From Phorcus lineatus (lineage: Eukaryota; Mollusca; Gastropoda; Trochida; Trochidae), in assembly GCA_921293015.1 (NCBI GenBank), contig OV121088.1, positions 1,550,001 to 1,614,000 of the forward strand: a stretch of DNA of 64,000 nucleotides, given 5' to 3'. The first letter of the stretch is position 1. Each line of letters opens with the position of its first letter. The translations under genes and the position numbers were made by a program. Shown piece after piece: positions 40,201-50,600 of this stretch. A model generated the notes under the pieces. That model was given only the letters and a program-made list of their open reading frames with translations. It was not told where the DNA came from and did not search any database.

Positions 40201-43200
40201 CTCTCGGAGGTAACCAGAAGTCAGTTCCTTAGATTGTAACTCATTTGAACAGTCAATGTTTCTTTCAAAATGTTCAAACTTTTCCATTTCAAACTGGTTC
40301 ACTGGCTCTACTATAACAGACTCTGATACTGAAATAACATTAGCAGTCACATTTGGAACTACTTGTTTACCCTCGGCAACCTCTGCTGAAGCTCTTAACA
40401 AAGGTTCATTTTCTGAATTCATCTCAGAGCAAGGAGTTTTTACTGACTCATCAGCCTCAGTTTCCACTGAAAATGGACTTGCCTCCTCAGCTACACTGGC
40501 CAGAATGGAAAGGTTGTCAGTCTTTTCCTTACCACCTTCCAGCTTTGTACCATCCTCAGAATTTGGAGAAGGCATCCCCTGGAAAGATAATGAAGTATCT
40601 GGAGAGTCATTGGTGCCATCCAATGGTGGATAAGTTTCTGGATTATCTGTCATTGAGGACTCCCCTGAGAATTTCTCTGATGTGCTCAATGATTTGTCTT
40701 GCTCAAATCCTGATGTTTCATTCATTTGATCAAGGTCTTTCTCAACAGATGTTTCTTGGTCTTGGTCCAGTAGGAAGACTTGTGTTTCAACAGCATCCGG
40801 AGTTGTCTGTCTTTGGTCTTGTTTGTCTATGTCTTCTTGTGAATTCTGGACAATCAGATCTGCATGAGCTCCTATTGCTGAAGCTGTTTGACTCTCCTCT
40901 GCAGTAAATGTTCCTTCTGAATAACCTGTAGGAGGTGCCAACTCCATCCCTTCTATAATTTCGGAGTCCAAGCTTGGGCAGGTGCTGGTTGGCCTACTGA
41001 CACTTTGTTGACTAGAGTCCTGAGAGGCAGAAATCTGCTGTTTCTTTTCTGGAGAATTTGAGCTGAAGCAGTAGCCATTTTTTTCCAGTTCTTCCACAAG
41101 CCCCAGAGGTGTACACTCATAAGTAGCTCCACACTCATTTCGAATCACAATAACATCAGGATTTATTTCCTTTGCTTTCATTGGATGTTTTCCAACTGTT
41201 GAAGGTGAGATAAAATGTTTTTTCTGTTTAGTCACTTGAGGAATAGTTGGTGGAACACTTTCAAGAAAGCCATTGGGCATAGACAGAAGTTCAGGTTCCT
41301 TTAACAAGGTGGTGGACTGTTCAGAGTTCCACTTTTGATGTGTTAACTGAGGGATTTGATTGGGCACATGCAAGGGAGTTTTTGGAGGGCTGTTTGGTGT
41401 TTGCACAAGCTCAACAGAATCTGTCATTTGATTTAGTTCAGCATTCACGTGACTGTTCTCCCTACTACCTTGTGCATCTAAACTTACATTGCTGCCGATA
41501 ACTGTGGTTGGATGGACATTTCTATCTTGCATGGTTTCGGAGTCTTCAGGTACATTTGTCATGATCTCCTTTGCAGCTATGCTAAGAATATCATTCATCT
41601 TGACATCAGATTTTTGTTCATTTAGACTAACTTTGCCCTTTTTACACAGCCTGTACACTGTGCCATCTTCACGAAGAATGTCTATAAAGTGCTCTTTTTC
41701 ATACACCTCATACCTACCAGAAGGCATCTTGGTATAAGGAGTCACATACACTATCTGCTTTCTGAACTGTTGCAGCTGAGTCTGGTCCACAGGGTTTTGC
41801 TTGGGTTTTTCATGGAAGACCTCAGTGTACTGTCCTTGGGCAATGAGTGGCAGGATTTGATTCCTAGCCAGGAATGCTGTGTTGTTCATCTGTCCAACTG
41901 AGAAGCAGGCGATACAGCGCAGCTGTGTTAGGGTGCACCAATACGCCTCCCCAACCACCTCGGAAGGATAGTGTTGCAAGAACTTCATCACAACAGACAT
42001 CGGAGCTGCAACAAAATTCACTTTCAGACTCTCTGCAAGATCTACAAAGTTGTTCCATGGAAACCCTGAGAGAAAGTTTATCAAATGGCTACAACTTACA
42101 AATGATTGACCTTGGTATTTATAGGCACAAATCTTCTTTCCAGCAACTTCAACGTATCCAATAGGAACTCCACCATCTTGAATGTTTTGACACACAGCAT
42201 CTGGCACAATAACTTGTTGATTTCTCTTAAGATAGGAACAATTTGAACATTTACCAACATAGTTTCCATCACTATCTTGCTGCGGTTCTACGTGGCGACA
42301 GATTGGACAGACAAACACACTAGTTTCACTCAAAAGAGCAACCTTTGGACAATAATGCCCAAGTGTGAGCTCATACCATGGTTCACTGGTTTTCAGAAGT
42401 GCTCTCAAATGCTCCAGTGATATACACCGTTTGAGTTTCCTGTTGATGAGGGCATTCTTCTGCACCAGAAACTCCATCTCTTTGTCCTCAAGGGTCAAAA
42501 CATCATCGGGATCTTTGGATAGATATTTGACCTTTGGCAGAATATTCTTGAATTTCAATTCTCCTACACTAACAAAACGCTTTTTATTCTTACTGAAGGT
42601 GAAGACCTGTTTCTTGTTGACGATAATGGAACTAGCACTTGTCAGGAAAGAATCGTGGCCTTGACTTGTAAAAGAAACAGCCTTCATCCAGTCGGTTGTG
42701 TAATCTTTCACTTGACAGTCACAGTAAGGAACAGTGACTTCTTTGCTTGCACTTATAGCTATTTGTGGTCTACCTTTGCCAGCTTCTTTGAACTGCATTG
42801 TCTGTCTATTAGTCTGCACTTTTGTTACAGTTTGAACCACAGGAGTGATCTGGCAAACTTTGGTCTGTATGAGTTTGCTGTTCACAGTGGACATCAGAGA
42901 GAGCTGGGCTCCAGGTTGTTCATTAGAGAGTGGAGCACCTGTTGGGCCTGGAAGTCTAGATATATACTGTTGTTGATCTCCCTCTAGTGCCGTCATTGCT
43001 CCATTTCCTTGATGTTGATTCCCTGTTGACACTATTTGCTGATATCCTTTTGAAATCATGGCTGTTGATGGCTGTTGATTATATTCCGATGAAACCATTT
43101 TTACTGGCGGTTGATATATTGATGAAACCGTGGCTAAAGCAGGGTTATATTCTGATGAATTCATGGTTACTTGAGTCTGATACCCTGAGGAAACCATGGT

Positions 43201-44295
43201 TACTGGAGGTTGATATCCTGAGGAAACCATGGTTACTGGGGGTTGATTATTATTTGGAACCATGGTCACTGGCGTCTGTTCTACATGAGATGCCTCTTGA
43301 CTGGAATGGCTAGTTGTCTGGTCGAGATCCAGTAACAGGTAATCTGTTGTTTCTGGTGGCAAATGATCTGTGCCTTCAACTACTGTTGTCGGAGTCACAT
43401 AATTTTGATTTCCATTTGAGACAAATTTACTCAACATAACATTATTCGAATTTGTCAATTGACTCCCGAAACTGCCAGCATTATACTGTTCAGCAGCTAA
43501 ATATGGATAATTGGACCTTGGTTGCACAACAGAACTTGGAATAGAATTGGGATTTTGTAACGTTGACATATGGACAGGTGATCCAAAATTAGAGTTGACC
43601 GATGTCTGACTGTTGGTTGACCAAGATGCAGAGTGCGATGATGGAGCCACTGAATAACATACTTCCCTCGTATTTTGTGACATGCCTTGTTGATTAGAAG
43701 ATGCCATATTTGAGCATTGAACACTTTGTGACATGCCTTGTTGATTAGAAGATGCCATATTTGAGCATTGAACACTTTGTGACATGCCTTGTTGATTAGA
43801 AGATGCCATATTTGAGCATTGAACACTTTGTGACATGCCCTGTTGATTGGCGGATGTCATATTTGATGGTTGAACATTTTGTGACATACCCAATTGCTGC
43901 GATGACGCAATGTGTGACTGTTGAACACTTTGCGTCATGCCAAATTGATTGTGGGACGCCATGTTTGAATGTTGAACATTTTGTGACATGCCCAGTTGAT
44001 TGGAAGACATATTTGATGGTAGAACATTTTGTAACATGCCTGATCGTAAAGAGGACGCCATGTTGGACTGTTGAACAGACGCAGGACATGGGGGTTGCAA
44101 CATCTGTTGTTGCACCTGACGCAAAGGGATGTCATATTTGCTGAAGTCGGCTCTAGTTCGTGTTCGATGAGGGATTCTCACTGGATTCACCTTCAGCAAG
44201 TACCCCTTCGTCCTGTCCTTGAATACTGTCATGTCTGTTTGCTTGCCTTGGTTTTGAAAGTTGGGTTCCATTTTTGTAGTGGCTCCTTCACTCAT
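28230..44295 (-). CDS. Large unrecognised protein, probably nuclear (~2,244 aa, two coding exons)
   Basis: Coding exon 1 is 44295-37971, ending at GGGGAAG/GTAAGA. Coding exon 2 is 28639-28230, after acceptor TTTCCAG, ending in TAA. Phases match (G/AT gives Asp). Residues ~75-210 are Q/S/N/M-rich tandem 17-mers, and ~13-residue repeats around PPVTMVSS follow near 345-405. A structured-looking region spans about 540-900. It includes a zinc-ribbon-like CPICRHV…CSNC near 660-685. A long acidic, Ser/Glu/Thr-rich disordered part follows. Basic clusters KRKRKKK (~1690), KTKKRKRGH (~1770) and SKRKRTE (last exon) look like nuclear localisation signals. I do not recognise the family; chromatin or transcription roles would be guesses. 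The exon carrying the start appears to begin at an acceptor near 44420, so a non-coding first exon lies upstream. Further in-phase exons in the 9.3-kb intron cannot be excluded. Confidence 0.8.
29349..30330 (+). repeat. Left subterminal array of piggyBac: ~150-200 bp direct repeats
   Basis: A degenerate unit carrying TCTTTAATTCCATGTA, then a TGCGC word, then ATAAAGA and an AAGCGCCGC word recurs. Its anchor falls at about 29349, 29527, 29729, 29917, 30106 and 30254, giving intervals of 178, 202, 188, 189 and 148. All units point the same way. The same unit forms the right array at 33764-34950. Confidence 0.75.
30480..30750 (+). repeat. 82-bp tandem repeats inside piggyBac
   Basis: About 3.3 copies start near 30480, 30559, 30639 and 30723. 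Each has GGGCACCGCCATCAG (or a close variant), then GTCCAACGAAAATGTT, then a GAGACACA or GAGAAAA word, and TGTCGGGGAT at the end of the first two. It is distinct from the ~190-bp unit. Confidence 0.75.
31113..31236 (+). repeat. 62-bp tandem duplication upstream of the transposase
   Basis: Two direct copies share GGCRGGATTGTGAAAAGT, GTCCGAAAGTTAGAA, then GTCC and a TTAGAA word. They lie just upstream of the transposase gene, in what may be its promoter or leader. Confidence 0.7.
31494..33482 (+). CDS. piggyBac transposase, one in-frame stop codon
   Basis: This is a DDD-type transposase that cuts and pastes at TTAA. The frame runs from MPKARRPRTR to …GNNQED, 662 codons, with a single TAA at 32034-32036 (codon 181) inside the conserved RLR-x-W motif, where relatives usually have Lys. 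Both parts are in the same frame. The first ~60 residues are acidic and Ser/Asp-rich. Catalytic aspartates match the Trichoplusia ni D268/D346/D447/D450 pattern: CVDEG (residue 285), FMDNF (364) and GGVDRADQ (471 and 474). The C-terminal Cys-rich region has CVVC, CSEC, LCAAPCF and YH, the usual cross-brace zinc finger. An AATAAA lies at 33587-33592. Apart from the stop codon nothing looks broken, suggesting recent death, read-through or a sequencing error. Confidence 0.93.
33764..34950 (+). repeat. Right subterminal array of piggyBac: ~190-200 bp direct repeats
   Basis: This is the same unit as the left array. Anchors fall at about 33764, 33954, 34153, 34352, 34731 and 34881, giving intervals of 190, 199, 199, 379 and 150. 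Units also share TTCATATCTCCCGAACTAT and a T-run followed by CACC. The 379-bp interval equals two units and holds a GC-rich block (34430-34640) where one anchor is missing. Confidence 0.75.
37237..37245 (-). promoter_or_regulatory. Strong TATA-like element on the minus strand
   Basis: On the minus strand the sequence reads GGGTATAAATAGAGG, a consensus TATA box in a GC-rich setting. A CCAGTCGACTGG palindrome lies just downstream, about where a start site would fall. No ORF follows. It may be a cryptic promoter or a remnant from a mobile element inside the intron. Confidence 0.35.
37256..37388. repeat. Minisatellite of ~12-bp GTGGAAT-type units
   Basis: About ten imperfect units of the form TTGTGGAATNTGC follow one another, with variants using CGTGG or AGTGG. 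The last six units are most regular, indicating local tandem expansion. The array is intronic to the large minus-strand gene. Confidence 0.75.
43664..44075 (-). repeat. 51-bp coding tandem repeats in the large gene
   Basis: About eight units encode 17-mers of the type SSNQQGMSQSVQCSNMA. Three units (43681-43731, 43732-43782 and 43783-43833) are identical at DNA level; the others are diverged. Frame is kept throughout, so copy number can vary without breaking the protein. Confidence 0.9.
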
Positions 44296-44421
44296 GAAAA
44301 AATGTTTCTTGAAAGGTCTGATTTTAGACTCAAAACATTCTCCTCAGGTTTCACATCTTCATCTAGCTCAATTTTGTTGAAATCTTTTCAACGTCCATCA
44401 TTAGCAATTCTAAAGGCGCAT
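44296..44421 (-). other. 5' UTR part of the large gene's start exon
   Basis: A pyrimidine-rich tract and TTTTCAG near 44421 look like a splice acceptor. The sequence from there to the ATG at 44295 is interrupted by stops and carries a short upstream ORF. The true first exon is therefore probably further upstream, possibly near 47.1 kb. Confidence 0.45.
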
Positions 44422-45130
44422 CTGAAAATTGGATAAAAAGGGCTTTAGAATGAATTCTAAGGCAAAACATAATGCACAATAGAAACAAACTTAAAATATG
44501 AGACAAGAATAACAGAGCTTAGCTCTCATAACCCTGCCTACAGTTTCATAGCCTTTAATCAACTTGAAAACATCTTTCCTTGTCACAATGTCATATTCAG
44601 TTTTAGAGTTATGCTTACTGAGCATAAACAAACATTCAAATAGAACAAGACATGGTCATCAATACCCACGCCAAACTTGTACTCACTTTTCACTCACTAC
44701 GTTATTTTTATTGTCTGACATCAGATTGATGAAAGGGCAATAACTCTGAAAATGATGAATAACTGCACATTTCTTATTTCCGAACTCAATCAAGACACCC
44801 TGAAGCCCCACGCGAAATTTGGTATTCCAATCTTAGTTTCTTAGACAAATTGTTCCTTTTGATGATACTGTACACATCCAAGTCAAAACAACATAACACT
44901 GGAAATAATCACGAAAAAATAATTGTTAACTATTCATTTTCTATCTCCATCAAGATTTCAATACACTGAAGCCACACAGCAAATTTCATAATCCTATCAT
45001 TATCATAAATAGTTTTGGACACTTATTGTTCAAAAGCCATCCTTTAAATTCCATGCATGTTTTTAATTTGCTCCTACAACAAATCTTACAAATATCATTA
45101 CACTTTTCTTAACTATGTGGAATTAAAAAG

Positions 45131-45531
45131 CAGTCTGATTTAAACCTACTGTGTTCAGAGGAATAAAGTTTTTTAAATTTACTCTAGCAGGATTTGAACT
45201 CATTCTATCAGAAGCTTTCCTCTTTACAATGGTCCGAAAACAACCTTGTAGCATGCACGTTTGATGTAACCTCAACTAGCCAATCACAATGACTCCAGCA
45301 AAAGCCTTCTGCGTCAGTTATCTTGAGGAAAGCAAATCCTGTTAACCATTCATTAAACATGATCATAGCTATCCTTCCTTTAATCAAAATGATGTGATTG
45401 CAATGATAATGACAAAGTTCTATCTACGCTAAACTGGTGTGAGGCTGCTATCAGACCGTTGTAGAGAGGAAAGCCCCTGTTCAAATCCTGCGCGTTTATT
45501 CCTTGGAACGCAGTTGATCATGATCAGACTA
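45131..45531. mobile_element. Fold-back element, same family as 27435-27876
   Basis: It starts CAGTCTGATTTAAAC and ends GATCAGACT. The arms share GGAATAAA, a GGATTTGAAC-type word and TTTCCTCT. It is more diverged than the 27.4-kb copy, and I see no clear target duplication. No ORF. Confidence 0.65.
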
Positions 45532-47692
45532 TATACAAAAGATAATCTCAAGTTTTGAAAAATAAAACATTTCAACTTGCTCATTTGTTTTGAATTGACG
45601 GCCTAGTATCTTTATCCATATGACATTGATCTTTCACTAAAGTTAGGCATGTGTATCAATGATGAATCCTGGAATTTAAAAATGCACCTAATTCTCGGTT
45701 AGTATCAAGGTTTAATCCACTTGCTTTCATTAAATGATTCAGTTGATATTCAGATGTTTGTAATGACACAGAGTATATTTTATGAATTGTTTATGTTGCT
45801 TAAATTGAGCCTAATTATCATTTGACCCGAGTTAAGTTCAAACTGCCAGAGTTAAGTTCAAACTGCCAAACTAAAGTTACATCTTTATCTCTTGAATGCC
45901 AAAATTGTGACATTTCTTGTTTTCGATTGTAAAAACGGCAATATAAATGTTACCTCTCAAAAAAACACAGGAGCTCCAAATGAGCTCATTTGTAAGTTCA
46001 TGAACATCGCTATTTGACTAAATTCAGCATCACATTATACCCTTAAACTAGGATAACCACTGTAAAGTCGCCCTCTTGCCATGCCCTTATTTTGGAACAC
46101 TGATGTAGTCTTTATCCAAAAGAGATAATATTCTAAAACTTTTAGCTCTCTAGCAATGATTATTAAAGGAGAAGAGACCAAAGAAAATTCAACAAGTTTC
46201 TAACAGGAAATCTAAAAAGTTTGAGGGATAGCTTGCCATGCCCTTATTGGAAGGGAGGTCAGTCATAAGTTACTTCAAGAATAATCAACAAGATGCGAGG
46301 AATTACGCTGATACAAACTTACACTCATCCTGATTTACAAGGTTAAGTTTTGTGTGAGTGAACATCTTTACCCTCCTCGTATCTTTACCCGACACGGCTG
46401 TACATTCAGTCTGTAAATGTTACATTTTGCGCAAAATACTAGTCAGATAAATGACTTAATTAACTTGAATATGTAATTATGTTTGGATATAGTGATGGGG
46501 CTTCAGCGTATGATAGTTTGCTATGTTACTCTCCATAGTTTCAGACTACCATTATAAATATTGCACTTGGTTTCTGATGACGTTTGTAAACACATAGTCA
46601 CTATATGTTACGCAAATTTAATAAGGGATTTTGAAGGAATTTATTAAATAGATCCCATTTGAAATAGTGAATAAGATGGACAGAAATAACTTGAGAAGCC
46701 CCTGAGAAAGATTAATATTGTTGACAGGGTCTAAATCTTGCAGAATTACCTCTCTTTCATACACAGCTTTGATAGGTTCAAGTTTGTCCCCTTTGATTTG
46801 AATGCAGTGGCAATAATTTTGAATTCTCCGTATTAAATCAAAGAAACAAACATGTAAAAGACTTAAACCTGATACGCAATGTAAATTTACTGTTGGACGG
46901 AGGTCTGTGCATAATAACAAGTGGTTGAATCTATTTTTAGACCAAACATCAAGTTACTTTTGACAGACTATCAGTATCAAAGACATAAATTCGTTAATAG
47001 AGCCCGTTAGTGCCATGCTCCACCCTGAAATAAAATAATATGCAAAATATACAAACCATTGTTATGCAAGACATGCTTCCAGCTAAAATGTTCAAAACTC
47101 AGAATTAAAGTTCAGGTTTAAACTTTTTGCCTAGTCGTGTTATTGTAACCGCCATCTTGGAGCACATGTAATATCAGATTACCTCCCTTCCAGGTGTTTT
47201 CACAATATTTTACGACACTTCCCACACAGAAAACTCAATATTGTCATATCTTTGCAACTGTTCACCGTTTGTAGAAGTTTAGCGGTTCATTGTATTTTTC
47301 TGAATGGCTTTTCAACTTTAAAAAGAGGTGATATTATCTTCTGTTATAGTTATATACTACAGAAGGCAGGCATTAGGGCTTGAAGGCACTTTCAAAATAA
47401 TTAATTTTTGGGGGTCTTTTTCATTTCAAATTGTTGATTATCATTTTATTACATTTCCATAAATCACATGTTTACAATGCGGGGATACATCCTTAATCAT
47501 CAAATGATTGAGAAAACCACATCTGAAATCATAACTGTCAGAATATTTTACAGGTGCCCTAAAGAGTTATCCGTCCCTATGTCGTATGTCGTAAAATATA
47601 CCGTAAAGCAGATTTAGATAACAACACGAGAAGTCTAAATGACGGCCACAGATTCAGTTAGGTGAATTGTTTCATCAAGTGTTGTGTCAGCC
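45532..47692. promoter_or_regulatory. Divergent intergenic region between the large gene and CACUL1
   Basis: Two genes point away from each other here, so their promoters probably share this stretch. The sequence CCGCCATCTTGG (about 47149-47160) is a consensus YY1 site; on the minus strand it reads CCAAGATGGCGG, the orientation usual just downstream of TATA-less start sites. A reversed GGGAGGTAA motif lies at 47179-47189. The minus-strand open stretch 46618-46920 is not convincing as a gene. Confidence 0.4.
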
Positions 47693-50600
47693 ATGGACGA
47701 ACCCATGGAGGATATGCAGCCGGACTCAACACAAGATAATCAGACCCCAGAAACGTCTCGCAAACCGTGTGCTCCCCTCCTTAGGCCTGGAAGTATGGGT
47801 ACGCTTGTTTCTTTTTCAAGTTGTACGACATATTTTATACTTCTTCCGAGCAGCTTGACTACTGCAATTTCAAATGGATAAATATTTACTGCAACCGGAT
47901 AAGATATACATGTAAACTGGCCACTTTATAAAAACAACATTTCCTCCTGTTGAAATATATACTTGATCCTTACTTTAGTTGACACTTTTATATTTTACTA
48001 ACTTGTATGGTTCAATTAGTTATGCCTTGGCTCAGGATGTAGTCTAAAAGGCGTGGGTTGTTTTAATACAAATTTAGAAGTTAGAGTTAATGTTTTCAGT
48101 AATGATGACGCTGACGCCAGAAGACTACCAGAATGAGTACTGGCCTAAGCTGCAAGGTGCAATCTCTCAACTCCTTACCATGGACCCCGGCAGTTACATC
48201 CCCATTTCATACGAACAGATGTACAGGTACGTATCAAGGTTTACATTGAGTAATGGTTGTACAGTCTGTTGATAATGTGTTGACTTAGGGGTTCTTGGGA
48301 GATTTGCTAACCATTTGGTTGGTGTCCCTTTTTCTTTTTGACAATTAGGATACCTTTCCCTGATCAAAGGTCCCATATCAGGTTTGGATACAGTGACCCA
48401 ATAATCTGATCCCAAAGGAGGCTACAAATCTTTTCAATATTATGGATTTACAGCAGTTGTTTACTATGCATGTATTGTAGTAGCCTTCAGTCTTCTGTCT
48501 CAAAATTGAAGTCAATTTAGTATTCACATGTTTAAAAATAGTATTATGCAGATCTTTCGTTCATTGTGAAAAGGAAAATGTTGAAGTTCTGTGACCTTGT
48601 AATATTTTAGCATCTGAACTTTTAAACAGGGTTGACCTGCATATACTAATTACTTGACGGACTCTTAATGTACAAAGTCATTCCTCATATTCCTATTTTA
48701 TTTATGTGAAACAAACTTTAGTGATTGAGGCTTACTGAAAGAAACACCCCAGTGCTATTAATCTATGTTCTAATATGCCTAGCGGTCAGAACAATTGAAA
48801 AAGTAGTTTATCAGGCAATAAAGGTATAAGTTTTGCATAACCTTTTCATCCAATGATTTGACAGAACCTTTAATAGATATATATAGATTTATCTTTTAGA
48901 TAGATATACAAGATATTCAAAACCTTATTTATTTTTTACCTGGTGTCTGTGAACTATAGTATTGAAGTCTTTTCGTCTCTCCCTTTTCTAATACACCCTC
49001 AATAAATCTTCTAGACAAAATATTTGAAAACCTCTCTGCTTTTCACCTTCGGTCTGATTTTGAACTTGGTTCTCTGTTGTTTCAGCTGTGTGTATAAGTG
49101 TGTATGTAAGCAGTTCTCTGAGCGACTCTATTCAGACCTTCTGGCCATGATGACATCACATGTTCAGCTGCTCAACAAACAGCTTGAGGGAAATGTGAGT
49201 TACCAATATTATTACATACAATTTGATAAGAAATTATTTTAAATCTTTAAAGGGCATTTATATGATTAAAGTCTCTGAAGGAAATTTAGAAGTGACTTGA
49301 ACAAGGAAAGGACAATTTTCTGGATAACAACCTATTTATTGTGCAAACACCAACTTTTATAAATTGAAAGATGATGTCCAGGTTATGATTTCTTTATAAA
49401 TGAAGTGAAGAGTTTAAAAACAATTCAAGTGAATATTAACCTTCTTAAATCTTGGACCTATTCTCCCAAAGGCTTCAGCCTTGTGTTGAAATTCAATGGG
49501 TTTTTTTAGGCTTGTTTTTTGCTAATTATATCTCATCTCTAGCACACCCAAACAAGTTAAATTTCAAGCTTTCTTGTGCATGCCAGACTTATCTTTTCAT
49601 AAATATGGGGATATCCATTTCAAGTGTTTATTTTCTACAGCTAGTTCCACCCTAAGCTCGCAGGTTTCACTGCAATACTTAGCCACAATAATGTTGCGGG
49701 CTTTCTCCCTGCAATAATACTAGCGGCCGCGTTATAAGTGAAATACTCTTGAAAGCGGCGTTAAACCCCATATCACCTCACCTCACCTATTTTCTACGGG
49801 ATGTTCATAAATTGTTGAAAAGTTTTATAAATCATTCATAGATTTTGTAAATCATTCATAGAGCTTACACATTCATTGCTAGTAGTTTGTAACATGCTTA
49901 AAACCTCCCTAAGAACAATTTGAGAATATCCTGTAATAAATCAGCTGTTTATTGGTGATTCATTTTCATAGCATTGTAAACCAAGGCATGGTTCCCGCCA
50001 TTATGGGGCTTGCATTAGAAAAAACAAAGGGAGGTTACTACCAATTCAGATATGTAAAATTACCACCACAAGCGTTAAATGACTAATGCTAAAGTGACTT
50101 TCGTTACACAGACTGAAGATCGACTTTGAAGTATTTTCTATTTCATTCCTTCATATATTACAAAGGGGTTTGAATCTTTGATTTGATCTTCTGATAAGAT
50201 GAATATAACTTGTAAGAACTTTTTGTATGCTCATATAAACATATATATAAAAAAGATTAAAAATCCGAAATTAGTGTATAAATAAGAATTTTAGAAAAAA
50301 ACTTTAAGCTGTCATATAGAGAACACCAGCAAGGACACTTACCGGTATGTGCTACCACCTAGTTGAAAACAGACACCCAAACTATTTAAAAACATTTGTT
50401 GACATGCAGAGTTCCTCAAATAATTGTTTTCTCTTATTCCAGATGGGTGATTCCAAGAAGTTTATAGAATGTTTTTCATTTACCATGCACCAGTACCTTC
50501 AAGCTTTAGCTGTCATAGTTCCAATCTTCAACTATATGGTGAGCTTTGTTTTTATGTTTTAGTGAAGATAAAGGAATTCATGAAATGAAATAAGAAAAAA

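Noticed and set aside
42365-42987. Several plus-strand open frames opposite the large gene
   Set aside because: They are antisense shadows of the 6.3-kb coding exon.
46618-46920. 100-codon minus-strand open frame upstream of the large gene
   Set aside because: Part of it looks protein-like, but there is no family, no start context and no splice partner. It could be a weak fossil but is not supportable.
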